Below, piece by piece: positions 1-8,987 of a DNA stretch of 52,387 bases; the first letter of the stretch is position 1; each line of letters opens with the position of its first letter. Position numbers and translations under genes: made by a program. Below the pieces are notes generated by a model. That model ran no database searches, was not told where the DNA came from, and saw only the letters and a list, made by a program, of their open reading frames with translations. This DNA is from a virus, in IMG/VR virus record IMGVR_UViG_3300021378_000034, positions 1 to 52,387 of that record; one strand, written 5' to 3'.

Positions 1-741
1 GTCGGGATCGGGACGACTTCGCCTGCTGCTGGTTCTCAATTAACATTAAGGTCAAGTGCTTCGACAGGTATGACAATATTGTCAGCATCTAACACTGGAG
101 AATGTTTTATTAATTTTAGCGATAATGATGATGCTAATGTAGGCCAAATATTTTATGGGCACAGCCCAGATAGAATGGCATTTAGAGTAGGTGATGATAC
201 AAGAATGACAATATTAGGTTCTAGCGGGAACGTCGGAATCGGAGCAACTTCGCCACAAGCTAGATTAGAAGTAAATGGCGCTCTAATAGTAGGGCCCGCT
301 AATCGAGATTCTGGTGTTACATTATCAGAAGTAGGTAATGATGTAAGTTTAGGCAACGAAGGTGGTTCCATTGAAGTTAATGTACCTATACAAGGAACAA
401 CAACAAATGGTTGTACTTTAACTTTTACTTATGCAAAAGCAAGTTGGGCATCTTGGATATTAGATTATGAATTTGCAAGTACAGATGGGATGGTAAAAGG
501 TGTTGTGGGAGGATATAATAACGGTAGTACTGGTAACGGTAAAACACAAATGTTAGCAAATTTTTCAACGTCTGTTGCGGTTAGCAATGGCGGTGCAGGA
601 AATCAGCATGTTATAGTTACATTTACTTTTTCTAGCGGTATGGGTATTCATCCATTTGCTAGATTTAAATATTCGCAAGGTGGCGGCGATGGTACACCTA
701 GAGCAGATAGAGTATCAGTAGTATATACTGAAGGAAGTTAA
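1..741 (+). CDS. Tail fibre-like protein, 5' end cut by the window
   Basis: The frame is open from base 1, so the N-terminus lies outside the window; the first in-frame ATG at 70 is not the true start. The visible 246 codons hold two copies of a VGIGTTSP/VGIGATSP element, the second followed by ARLEVNG. This signature is common in beta-helical stalks of phage tail fibres and in proteins carrying S74-type chaperones. The last 120 residues are Gly/Ser-rich and beta-prone (many alternating Val/Thr/Phe), which fits a compact trimeric head or receptor-binding tip. No S74 protease motif is present. It lies directly upstream of a small protein and a 1307-residue fibre, so it is probably one of two fibre or spike subunits. 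The tail fibre role is family-based inference; receptor specificity is unknown. Confidence 0.65.
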   Translation, partial: VGIGTTSPAAGSQLTLRSSASTGMTILSASNTGECFINFSDNDDANVGQIFYGHSPDRMAFRVGDDTRMTILGSSGNVGIGATSPQARLEVNGALIVGPANRDSGVTLSEVGNDVSLGNEGGSIEVNVPIQGTTTNGCTLTFTYAKASWASWILDYEFASTDGMVKGVVGGYNNGSTGNGKTQMLANFSTSVAVSNGGAGNQHVIVTFTFSSGMGIHPFARFKYSQGGGDGTPRADRVSVVYTEGS

Positions 742-762
742 AATAAATAAATAAATAAAATA

Positions 763-1095
763 ATGGCAAACACTTACAAATGGAGAATTAATGCGTTAGA
801 CGCAAAAATTTCCCACGATAGCAATGATAATGTTATCAACACAATTCACTGGGGATATTCCGCAGTAGACAACGACGATGCAACAAAAACAGCTTCATCT
901 ATAGGTACACACAGCGTTGTATACGATGCAGACAATTTCACTGCATATGCCAGCTTAGAAGAATCTGATATTGTAGCATGGTTAGAAGCTGGATTAGATG
1001 TTGCAGCTATGAAAGCTAGTTTAGATGCAAAAATTGCATTACTAAAAGCTCCAGTAGACATAACATTTTCAAATCCTTTCCCACCAGCAGAATAA
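763..1095 (+). CDS. Small conserved phage protein, paralogue of the gene at 5075-5416
   Basis: A 110-residue protein beginning MANTYKWRINAL. It has no signal peptide or membrane segment. A central NFTAYASLEESDIVAWLE stretch aligns by eye with NFTALASVTEADVISWAQ in the gene at 5075, and both begin with a short Tyr-Lys/Thr-Trp strand. The two are therefore paralogues placed on either side of the large tail fibre gene. Small proteins of this kind are frequent beside tail fibre genes of marine phages. A role in fibre folding or as a minor virion component is possible but not shown. The start is preceded by an A/T-only leader (AAATAAAATAATGG) with no Shine-Dalgarno, as for most genes here. Confidence 0.6.
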   Translation: MANTYKWRINALDAKISHDSNDNVINTIHWGYSAVDNDDATKTASSIGTHSVVYDADNFTAYASLEESDIVAWLEAGLDVAAMKASLDAKIALLKAPVDITFSNPFPPAE

Positions 1096-1105
1096 AAATT
1101 AAATT

Positions 1106-4100
1106 ATGGCATTAACTAAAGTAACAGGTGATTTTATAAAAGCGGGTTCAATAACCCAGGGACACTTACATTCAAGTCACGGTATAACAACTTCTCATAT
1201 TACTGAAGGTGATAAACTGTTCTTTACTAACGCCAGAGTAGACTCAAGAGTTGGAAGTTTAAGTACATCTAATTTATCTGAGGGTACTAATCTATATTAT
1301 ACTGATGCAAGAGCTAGAGCAGCAATTAGTGCTACTGGTTCTTTAAGTTATAATAGCACAACAGGTGTTATGTCATTTACAATGCCTGCTCAGAACACAT
1401 CGAATATTACCGAAGGTAGTAATTTATATTACACTGATGCTAGAGCAGATGCTAGAGTTGCTTTAATTGTAGACTCAGCACCTGGAACTTTAAATACATT
1501 AAATGAATTAGCAGCTGCTTTAGGAGACGACGCAAACTTTAGTACAACAGTTACAAATAGTATTGCAACTAAATTACCACTTGCTGGTGGTACTTTAACT
1601 GGCGCATTGCAAGCACAACCTTGGTTGTTTAGAAGTATGGCAAACCAGACTGAATATCATGTTTTAGACAATGGATCTTCAAATGGCCCAAGTTGGAAAT
1701 TTAGATATGATGGCTCTACCGCTAACAGATATGTTGATTTTGGATATAAAGACGGTAATGGAACTTATACTAGTGGTTTAAAATTATATAATAATCAAAC
1801 AGTAAGCTGGAGAGGAACTGATATAGTAAATGCCAACGGCCAATGGACGGGCGGCATTGCAAGCTCAGGATACAATGATTCAAACTGGAACACAGCTTAC
1901 GGCTGGGGCAATCACGCTAGTGCTGGGTACTTTACTAATAGTGGTTCTTGGCTTGGTGATTTAGGAAGTAATGGATATACTCGTGAAAATGGGTTAACTA
2001 TGACTGGTGGTTCTGAATTTGTAGTTTTATCCAAAAGTGGTCAAGGATCTGTTCTGGTAGATGGTCATTATATGGCTTATGAAAGTAATAATGGATTCTT
2101 TGGTACTTTTAATTCAGCCTATGGTAACTTAACAGGTATAAGAGCTAGTGCTGCTAATACATTAAAAGTAATGCAGCTTGATGGTGGTAATGCTATTTTA
2201 TTAGTAACACAAGATGTAAGAGCACCATTATATTACGATTCAAATGATACTGTTTATTATGTAAACCCAGCAAGTAGAAGTAATTTTGGTGATTTAGATT
2301 TAAACTCAGGTGCAGTTTGGGATGCTACAACGCAAGGTACATCTAAAGGTTCTTTGCATATAGACCCTAATAGCGGTACTGATCACGCGGGTGGTGCTAT
2401 AACTTTTGGTGCTTCGGATCACAATAATGGTCAATCTTCGGATGCCGGTATATATGTAAGATCAGATGGTAGTTACGGTACTAGGATGTATTTATCTACA
2501 ACTGATAGTTACGCTGTAGGCTCTAAAACGACTATAAGGCTAGAAGCTGCAGGAGGGCTATATGTTGATAGGGGGAATTTTTATGCGCCTATACTCTATG
2601 ATTTAAATAATACTTCATACTTTTTAAACCCATCAGCATCTGGAGGGAATGCATTGAAAACTATAGGTGATTGGAGACAAACCACTGATGCTTGGTCAGG
2701 TGAAGTTGGGGGGAAAATGCAATATCATGGTGATCATTGGTATTTACAAGCTACCGGATATGTACATTTTAGAAACGTTTCAGGTAGTAATACTTTTTAT
2801 GTTGATAGTGGTGGTACTGGTTACATTGCTAATCTTTTGACTGCTGCTAATTCATTAAGAGCACCTATATTCTACGATTCAAATGATACAAATCATTATT
2901 TAGATCCGGCAGCAACAAGTGTTGTTAATACACTTAAGTTTAGCGGTTCTAGTAACAATGGTAGATTTGATGCAGATGAATGGGGTGTTAGGTTTAAAAC
3001 AGATGCTGGGTACATATTATTTGGTCCTGCGAATACTGGCCACGCTCACATTTATACTGATAGAAGTAACTTCTATTTTGATAAACAAATAATACTAAAC
3101 GGCGGTAGTACAATAAACACCGCTGATATAAGAGCAAGTATATTTTATGATATAAATAATACCGCTTATTATACAAACCCCAATAGCCAAAGCAGCTTAT
3201 GGGGCGTTGCAATTAGAGGTGATAATGGTGCAACATCAACAGACAACCAAATATTTTTCTGGGGTTCTGGAAATACAACAACTTCAGCAATAGGATTTAA
3301 AGCTAATGGAGGTAATTTTACAAACCCAACAGGAAATGGAGATGGTTACAATACCTACCTAACTATGGATACAGATGGTAGAGGTTGGGTGTTTAGAAGA
3401 GGTACTGGCAGTAATAATTTTACCTCAGCTTACACTGCGGGGTGGATATTAAATAATGGGGTATGGCAAGCAAATGCTAGTATGCGAGCACCTTATTTCT
3501 ACGATTCAGACGATACAAATTATTATGTAAATCCAGCAGGGGCAAGTGTAGTAGATAGACTTAATAGAGCAAATCATCATACCGGCCATTTTGAAGGGTC
3601 ATATAACAATATTGGAAATAACTCCGCTAAATCAAATCCTATTTATACAATTGGGAGCAGTTATAATCCAAATGCAACTAATTTGGGGAGTATGTATGGT
3701 ATTGGTTATGCACATCCTAATTTATGGGGAAGTGGTAAAACAAGTGATTGGGGTATGTATATTGCAAATAATGGTAGTATTGATGCAACTATTGGAGATG
3801 GGTCGGTCACAGCTTGGTTTGCAAATCAAGTACACGCTGCTGGTGATTTTAGAGCTCCAACATTTTATGATTTAGATAATACAGGTTATTATTTAAATCC
3901 TAACGGAAATAGTGTATTAAGTACAGCAAATTTTTCTACAGTTCAAATATCTGCCGGGTCAAGTTATAATGAAAACATAAGAATGTTCCCTGGTAGTAAT
4001 GGCTATTCATCATTAATATTAGGCGCAGTTGCAGGATCGTCAGGAACTGGCACTGGGCAATGGACTTTAGTTAGATATCCCACCGCAACGCATTCTAATA

Positions 4101-5029
4101 AATTTACTATAAGACACAATAGCACTGATCACGTTACGATAGCAACAGCAGGTCATGTAACAAATCATGTTGATACTAGATCACCTATATTTTATGATTC
4201 AGGTAATACAGGCTATTATGTGGATCCTGCATCGACTTCTAAATTTAATGATATATGGACTACTGATGGAGGTAACAATGGAACGGCACCAAGATGGGAT
4301 ACTTCTTTTTATGTAGCTCAATCTCAACATTATTATGCGCATACTAGCACTCAGACTATGTATATTGGTGAATCTAATACTATTAATATAAGATCAGTTG
4401 GTATAGCTAGCGGATCACTTAGGGCTCCAATATTCTATGATTCAAATAATACTGGTTATTATACACATCCTGATGGAACTAGCGTTATTAATGGTTTGAC
4501 TATGGCTGGTGCTTTACAAACTGCAGGAAGTCATACGGTGGGCTCAGGTGGAACGTCTAATATATACATGGGTGGAACCTCTGGTAGCTTTTTTAGATTC
4601 CACACTCATGGGGGTGCCACTTATTTTGATATGAATGCTGGTAATATAAACTGGAGACAAGGTTCAAGTACGAGATTTATATTTTATAGTACCACCGCAA
4701 ACATGACCGTTTACGGAACCGTGACTCAGCATTCAGATTTAAGAATTAAAGACAACGTGGTTGAAATACCTAATTGTATAGACAAAGTTAAGTCTATAAG
4801 GGGTATTTATTACAATAGAACAGATTTTAACACGGAACCAACTAAAATAGGTGTTGTAGCTCAAGAAGTGGAAGTAGAAATGCCAGAATTAGTTCATGAT
4901 GAAGAAACTTCAGGTATTAAATCAGTTTCTTATACAGAACTTACTGCGGTTTTAGTAAACGCAATAAAAGAACAACAAACAATTATAGATGACTTGAAGT
5001 CAAGACTTGAAACTTTAGAAAATCAGTAA
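1106..5029 (+). CDS. Large tail fibre protein with C-terminal S74 intramolecular chaperone
   Basis: A 1307-residue fibre. Residues about 25-110 hold three copies of a (S/N)ITEGxNLYYTDARA element common in phage fibre shafts. Residues about 370-1125 carry eight copies of a RAPIFYDSNNTxYYxxP element, each separated by a variable 60-120 residue beta-rich insert. The C-terminus contains HSDLRIKDNV, with Ser1210 followed by Asp1211, then IGVVAQEVE and a heptad coiled coil ending in KSRLETLENQ. That is the peptidase S74 domain, which assembles fibre trimers and usually removes itself by autoproteolysis at that Ser. Trimeric host-receptor binding is inferred from the family. The inserts between the repeats probably form the exposed, variable part. 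Confidence 0.85.
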   Translation: MALTKVTGDFIKAGSITQGHLHSSHGITTSHITEGDKLFFTNARVDSRVGSLSTSNLSEGTNLYYTDARARAAISATGSLSYNSTTGVMSFTMPAQNTSNITEGSNLYYTDARADARVALIVDSAPGTLNTLNELAAALGDDANFSTTVTNSIATKLPLAGGTLTGALQAQPWLFRSMANQTEYHVLDNGSSNGPSWKFRYDGSTANRYVDFGYKDGNGTYTSGLKLYNNQTVSWRGTDIVNANGQWTGGIASSGYNDSNWNTAYGWGNHASAGYFTNSGSWLGDLGSNGYTRENGLTMTGGSEFVVLSKSGQGSVLVDGHYMAYESNNGFFGTFNSAYGNLTGIRASAANTLKVMQLDGGNAILLVTQDVRAPLYYDSNDTVYYVNPASRSNFGDLDLNSGAVWDATTQGTSKGSLHIDPNSGTDHAGGAITFGASDHNNGQSSDAGIYVRSDGSYGTRMYLSTTDSYAVGSKTTIRLEAAGGLYVDRGNFYAPILYDLNNTSYFLNPSASGGNALKTIGDWRQTTDAWSGEVGGKMQYHGDHWYLQATGYVHFRNVSGSNTFYVDSGGTGYIANLLTAANSLRAPIFYDSNDTNHYLDPAATSVVNTLKFSGSSNNGRFDADEWGVRFKTDAGYILFGPANTGHAHIYTDRSNFYFDKQIILNGGSTINTADIRASIFYDINNTAYYTNPNSQSSLWGVAIRGDNGATSTDNQIFFWGSGNTTTSAIGFKANGGNFTNPTGNGDGYNTYLTMDTDGRGWVFRRGTGSNNFTSAYTAGWILNNGVWQANASMRAPYFYDSDDTNYYVNPAGASVVDRLNRANHHTGHFEGSYNNIGNNSAKSNPIYTIGSSYNPNATNLGSMYGIGYAHPNLWGSGKTSDWGMYIANNGSIDATIGDGSVTAWFANQVHAAGDFRAPTFYDLDNTGYYLNPNGNSVLSTANFSTVQISAGSSYNENIRMFPGSNGYSSLILGAVAGSSGTGTGQWTLVRYPTATHSNKFTIRHNSTDHVTIATAGHVTNHVDTRSPIFYDSGNTGYYVDPASTSKFNDIWTTDGGNNGTAPRWDTSFYVAQSQHYYAHTSTQTMYIGESNTINIRSVGIASGSLRAPIFYDSNNTGYYTHPDGTSVINGLTMAGALQTAGSHTVGSGGTSNIYMGGTSGSFFRFHTHGGATYFDMNAGNINWRQGSSTRFIFYSTTANMTVYGTVTQHSDLRIKDNVVEIPNCIDKVKSIRGIYYNRTDFNTEPTKIGVVAQEVEVEMPELVHDEETSGIKSVSYTELTAVLVNAIKEQQTIIDDLKSRLETLENQ
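2218..4484 (+). repeat. Eight diverged protein repeats (xFYDxxNTxYYxxP) in the tail fibre
   Basis: The encoded element [AS]P(I/Y/T)FYDxx(N/D)TxYYxxPxxxS occurs eight times, starting near 2218, 2584, 2860, 3130, 3487, 3850, 4180 and 4423. Spacing is irregular (roughly 240-370 bases). The copies are diverged in DNA sequence, so this is an old protein-level duplication and not a recent tandem repeat. It probably sets the length and segmentation of the fibre shaft. Confidence 0.8.
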
Positions 5030-5074
5030 AACAAGTGATAATAAATTATAACACAAACAATTAAAAAATAAATT

Positions 5075-5416
5075 ATGGCAATTACTTACACATGGGCAAT
5101 CACGGCTATGAAAAAAGCACCCAGTCTCGACGGTTTGTCGGATGTGATTACACACGTAAATTTTAAATACGTGGGAACAGATAGTGAAAATGATTCCGAA
5201 GGCAATCCTTACACTGCAGAATTTTCAGGAGCGTGCCCTATTGGTGCGCCAGACTCTGAAAACTTTACCGCTTTGGCTAGCGTTACAGAAGCCGATGTTA
5301 TTTCCTGGGCTCAAGCTAATCACCCAGTTGATCACATGCAAGAAGTTATAACCAAAAATATTAGCGAACAAAAAATACCAAAAAACGAAGACGTCTCGGA
5401 AATGCCGTGGGCGTAA
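5075..5416 (+). CDS. Small conserved phage protein, paralogue of the gene at 763-1095
   Basis: A 113-residue protein beginning MAITYTWAITAM. It shares with the gene at 763 the N-terminal Tyr-x-Trp strand, the NFTAxAS motif and a following (E/T)xAD(V/I)xxW helix, so the two are paralogues. It has an insert around residues 25-45 (GTDSENDSEGNPYT) that the other lacks, and no signal peptide or membrane segment. It follows the S74 fibre by 45 bases and shares the AATAAATTATGGC start context. Association with the fibre is inferred from position only. The function is unknown. Confidence 0.6.
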   Translation: MAITYTWAITAMKKAPSLDGLSDVITHVNFKYVGTDSENDSEGNPYTAEFSGACPIGAPDSENFTALASVTEADVISWAQANHPVDHMQEVITKNISEQKIPKNEDVSEMPWA

Positions 5417-5451
5417 ATTAAATTAAGTTAAATTAAAATTAGATTAAAATT

Positions 5452-5736
5452 ATGGAAAACCAAGAAAACAAAATTAGCCAAGAACAATTAGAAGAACTAC
5501 AAGGATTTGTAGGTAAGCTTAATCAAGCTGCTTCTCAAATTGGAAACCTAGAATTACAAAAACACCAGCTTAACCACGCTGCAGCAGAAGTTCAACAAGA
5601 CTTGAACAAGTTGCAAGCTAAGCTAGAGGAAAAGTACGGAAAAATTAAAATTGATATTCAAACTGGAAACTATGAACCTATTGAAGAAGAAGGTGGGGAA
5701 GAAATCGTAGGTCCAGAAGTATTAAAGAAAGCGTAG
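5452..5736 (+). CDS. Small coiled-coil protein of unknown function
   Basis: A 94-residue, Gln/Glu/Leu-rich protein. Residues 8-65 have a continuous heptad pattern (LEELQGFVGKLNQ through LNKLQAKLEEKYGK) predicting a long coiled coil. The tail is acidic, with an EEEGGEE stretch. There is no membrane segment or enzyme motif. It lies between the fibre region and the packaging genes, two bases before the next gene. Small coiled-coil proteins here could be structural, scaffolding or chaperone-like. Nothing in the sequence decides between these. Confidence 0.55.
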   Translation: MENQENKISQEQLEELQGFVGKLNQAASQIGNLELQKHQLNHAAAEVQQDLNKLQAKLEEKYGKIKIDIQTGNYEPIEEEGGEEIVGPEVLKKA

Positions 5737-5738
5737 TA

Positions 5739-5957
5739 ATGTCTTTGGTAAGAAAAATTAGTATAGGTAGAGACTATAAGAACGACGCTATGCATTATGC
5801 TGTAGGCCAAGAAGTATATGGTGGCCATACAATATGTGATATAGTAGAAGGTGATGATAAGTTCTCTATTTACATTAAAAAGAAAAACGAAGTATTACCG
5901 TGGAAAGATTTTAATAAAAACATGGCAATAGCTGTGGAGTATAATTTAGAATATTAA
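5739..5957 (+). CDS. Conserved small phage protein
   Basis: A 72-residue protein (begins MSLVRKISIGRDYKND). It contains a mixed beta pattern with a conserved-looking GRDYKNDAMHYAVGQ segment and a C-terminal VEYNLEY strand. Its stop codon overlaps the ATG of the next gene by one base (TAATG), which suggests translational coupling with the GroES-like gene that follows. I recognise the general type as a frequent marine phage small protein but know of no function for it. Confidence 0.5.
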   Translation: MSLVRKISIGRDYKNDAMHYAVGQEVYGGHTICDIVEGDDKFSIYIKKKNEVLPWKDFNKNMAIAVEYNLEY

Positions 5958-6550
5958 TGCAAAGTTTATTTGATTTTATTATAAAACCAAAAAACGAAAG
6001 ATACGATAACAAAAAATATATAGATGGTCAAGAGCTTTTAGTTAATACTGAAATCTCTGATCATCAATATGTTAGTCGTACTGGAATTGTTTTAAATGTA
6101 CCTAAGTCTGAAAAAACTGAATTACAAATTGGTGATGAAGTTATTCTACATCACAATGTGTTTAGAAGATGGTACAATCAATACGGTGTGGAAAAAAATT
6201 CACGTGGCTATTATAAAGATAATCTTTATTTTGTTAAGTCAGATCAAATATTTCTATACAAAAGAGATAACAAATGGAACGCACCCAAAGGCTTCTGTTT
6301 TGTTAAACCAATCAAATCTACTGATATATTAAATAACGAGAAAGAACAAGCCCTAAGGGGCATTATAAAGCATGTTGACAAGGACATTAGCAGTTTAATA
6401 GAGAAAGAAGATTTAGTTGGGTTTACACCTAGCAGCGAATACGAATTTATTGTAGACGGTGAAAGAATGTATAGGGTATTAACTAATTCAATATCTATTA
6501 AATATGAACGTCAAGGAAACGAAAAAGAATATAATCCAAGCTGGGCATGA
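5957..6550 (+). CDS. Possible GroES-like co-chaperonin
   Basis: A 197-residue protein. Residues about 20-105 follow the GroES pattern: a start strand, a flexible segment (NTEISDHQYVSR) where the mobile loop would be, then GIVLNVP, then LQIGDEVILHHN, and a closing YFVKSDQIFLY strand. The second half (residues 110-197) may be a second, degenerate barrel with an extra loop. Phage co-chaperonins such as T4 gp31 replace host GroES for capsid protein folding. A place just before the packaging and head genes suits that role. The identification rests on pattern and context, so it is moderate; an unrelated beta-barrel protein is the alternative. Confidence 0.42.
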   Translation: MQSLFDFIIKPKNERYDNKKYIDGQELLVNTEISDHQYVSRTGIVLNVPKSEKTELQIGDEVILHHNVFRRWYNQYGVEKNSRGYYKDNLYFVKSDQIFLYKRDNKWNAPKGFCFVKPIKSTDILNNEKEQALRGIIKHVDKDISSLIEKEDLVGFTPSSEYEFIVDGERMYRVLTNSISIKYERQGNEKEYNPSWA

Positions 6551-6779
6551 AGCAGTCAAAGAACTTATTAAAGTTGCTAAAGAACCTATTGTTGAAACTG
6601 ATGATGACATCTCAGCCGATAGACTCAAGAACGCTGCAGCCACTAAAAAGCTCGCAATATTCGATGCATTTGAGATACTAGGTAGAATCGAAGAAGAAAA
6701 CGATATACTTAATAACAAGCCTAAAAAAGAAACTGAAGCAGAAGTGTTTAGTGGGTTTGCAGAAAGAAGATCTAAATAA
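6504..6779 (+). CDS. Probable small terminase subunit
   Basis: A 91-residue, mostly helical, charged protein. It overlaps the 3' end of the preceding gene by 47 bases, and its stop overlaps the large terminase ATG by one base (TAATG). Residues 10-30 (GHEAVKELIKVAKEP) could be a DNA-binding helical segment and residues 38-65 a helical oligomerisation segment. Small terminase subunits bind the packaging site on DNA and usually lie immediately upstream of the large subunit, as here. The assignment is mainly positional, because small terminases are poorly conserved. Confidence 0.45.
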   Translation: MNVKETKKNIIQAGHEAVKELIKVAKEPIVETDDDISADRLKNAAATKKLAIFDAFEILGRIEEENDILNNKPKKETEAEVFSGFAERRSK

Positions 6780-8986
6780 TGTACAAGCAGAGTTTATATA
6801 AGGTTATAGACCCCATTAAAATAACCACTATTAAAAGATTAAATAAATCTAAAAAGTGGGAGTATGGATACAACGAAGAGCATGATGTTGTTGTTATATC
6901 AAAGACAGGACAAATAGGCGAAGTGTATAGCATACAGAATTTAAAAATAGCACTGCCAAAATCAAACAACGTTGATACTCAAAATGATCAGTGGACTCCA
7001 CACGAGTATCCTAAAGAGCTTAAAACAATCAAGAGTATATTTGATTGGAAAGATTATCCGGATGAATTTAAACAAAGATGGCATGCATATATTGATAAAG
7101 AATTTACTAAACGTGATGAAGGGCATTGGTTCAAGAGCAAAGGGGTTCCCACTTATATTACTGGCACTCATTATATGTACTTGCAGTGGACCAAGATTGA
7201 TGTTGGGAGACCAGACTTTCGAGAAGCCAATAGATTATTCTTTATTTATTGGGAAGCGTGTAAAGCAGATAGACGGTGTTATGGAATGTGCTATCTCAAG
7301 AATAGACGTTCAGGTTTTTCGTTTATGGCATCCTCAGAGACAGTTAACTTGGCTACCGTATCTTCCGATGCACGGTACGGAATACTGTCCAAATCTGGAG
7401 CCGATGCGAAGAAAATGTTCACAGATAAGGTGGTACCAATATCGATCAATTATCCATTCTTTTTCAGACCCATCCAGGACGGTATGGATCGCCCCAAGAC
7501 AGAACTCGCGTACAGAGTACCCGCTTCGAAATTTACACGTAAAAGATTCGAATCAAAAGATAGAGCCCAGGAAATCGCTGGATTGGACACCACTATCGAC
7601 TGGAAAAATACCGGGGACAATTCATATGATGGAGAGAAACTCGCACTTCTCGTCCATGATGAAGCCGGCAAATGGGAACGCCCGGAAAACATTCTCAATA
7701 ACTGGAGAGTCACAAAAACCACGCTTAGACTTGGTTCGAGAATAATAGGTAAGTGTATGATGGGGTCAACGAGTAATGCTCTTGACAAAGGAGGTGAGAA
7801 TTTTAAAAAATTATATAATAATTCAGATGTTACGAAACGGAATAAAAATGGACAGACTCGTTCGGGACTATATTCTTTGTTCATACCTATGGAATGGAAT
7901 TTCGAAGGATTCATCGATTCTTATGGAATACCTGTCTTTAACACACCGAAAGAGCCTGTTACCGACAACCAGGGAGATAATATCAACGTCGGGGTTATTG
8001 AACATTGGGAGAATGAAGTAGATGGTTTAAAAGGAGATCAAGACGGTTTAAATGAATTTTATAGACAGTTTCCACGTACAGAGGAACACGCATTTAGAGA
8101 TGAAGCTAAGAATAGTATATTTAACTTAGCTAAGATATATGAGCAAATTGACTTTAATGATGATATAACAACAGAAGCAAATGTAACAACAGGAAGCTTC
8201 TCTTGGCAAAATGGCATTAAAGATACCAAAGTGCAATTTACACCAAATCCAAATGGAAGATTTAAAATAAGTTGGGTACCGGGTATTACATTACAAAATA
8301 ACATCATTAATAAAAATGGTATTAAATATCCTGGTAACGAACATATGGGCGCTTTCGGTTGTGACAGTTATGATATATCAGGAACAACAGATGGCAAAGG
8401 ATCTAAAGGTGCATTGCACGGATTAACAAAATTTAGTATGGAGGATGCTCCTCCTAATAGATTTTTTTTAGAATATGTAGCTAGGCCACAAACAGCGGAA
8501 ATGTTTTTTGAAGATGTTTTAATGGCATTAGTGTTTTATAGCATGCCAATACTTGCGGAAAATAATAAACCAAGATTATTATATTACTTAAGAAGAAGAG
8601 GGTACAGGGGATATTCTATGAATAGGCCTGATAGATTGTGGAATAAATTATCTGTTACTGAAAAAGAAATTGGTGGCATACCAAATTCAAGTGAAGATAT
8701 AAGACAAGCTCACGCTGCAGCAATTGAAACATATATTAACAGCCACGTAGGTATTACACCTAACGGAGATTACGGAGATTTATATTTTAATGAAACATTA
8801 AACGATTGGGCTAAGTTTGATATAAATAAAAGAACCAAGTTTGATGCGGCAATTAGTTCAGGGCTAGCAATTATGGCTTGCAATAAAAATAAATACAGAC
8901 CGAGTGCAGAAAAACAAAAATCAAAAGTTAACATTAACTTTTCGAGATACGAAAACAAAGGAATTACATCAAAAATAATTAATTAA
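6779..8986 (+). CDS. terL: Large terminase subunit (packaging ATPase and nuclease)
   Basis: A 735-residue packaging motor subunit that translocates DNA into the prohead and cuts concatemers. The ATPase region has an atypical Walker A at residues 175-181 (NRRSGFS), where the usual GK(S/T) lysine is replaced by Phe. Walker B is LALLVHDE (D294, E295). A MGSTSNALDKGG segment follows, as in the coupling motif region. The RNase H-like nuclease half contains FGCDSYDIS (D529, D532) and a late acidic residue near FDAAISSGLA. The N-terminal 120 residues form an extra domain. The stretch encoding residues about 160-405 (7250-8000) is much richer in G+C than the rest of the gene, which may mark intragenic recombination. 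Length and order (small terminase, large terminase, portal) support the call. Confidence 0.88.
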   Translation: MYKQSLYKVIDPIKITTIKRLNKSKKWEYGYNEEHDVVVISKTGQIGEVYSIQNLKIALPKSNNVDTQNDQWTPHEYPKELKTIKSIFDWKDYPDEFKQRWHAYIDKEFTKRDEGHWFKSKGVPTYITGTHYMYLQWTKIDVGRPDFREANRLFFIYWEACKADRRCYGMCYLKNRRSGFSFMASSETVNLATVSSDARYGILSKSGADAKKMFTDKVVPISINYPFFFRPIQDGMDRPKTELAYRVPASKFTRKRFESKDRAQEIAGLDTTIDWKNTGDNSYDGEKLALLVHDEAGKWERPENILNNWRVTKTTLRLGSRIIGKCMMGSTSNALDKGGENFKKLYNNSDVTKRNKNGQTRSGLYSLFIPMEWNFEGFIDSYGIPVFNTPKEPVTDNQGDNINVGVIEHWENEVDGLKGDQDGLNEFYRQFPRTEEHAFRDEAKNSIFNLAKIYEQIDFNDDITTEANVTTGSFSWQNGIKDTKVQFTPNPNGRFKISWVPGITLQNNIINKNGIKYPGNEHMGAFGCDSYDISGTTDGKGSKGALHGLTKFSMEDAPPNRFFLEYVARPQTAEMFFEDVLMALVFYSMPILAENNKPRLLYYLRRRGYRGYSMNRPDRLWNKLSVTEKEIGGIPNSSEDIRQAHAAAIETYINSHVGITPNGDYGDLYFNETLNDWAKFDINKRTKFDAAISSGLAIMACNKNKYRPSAEKQKSKVNINFSRYENKGITSKIIN

Positions 8987-8987
8987 T

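Noticed and set aside
7250-8000. Inserted mobile element in terL
   Set aside because: The reading frame and protein motifs are continuous; only composition changes, so there is no insertion now present.
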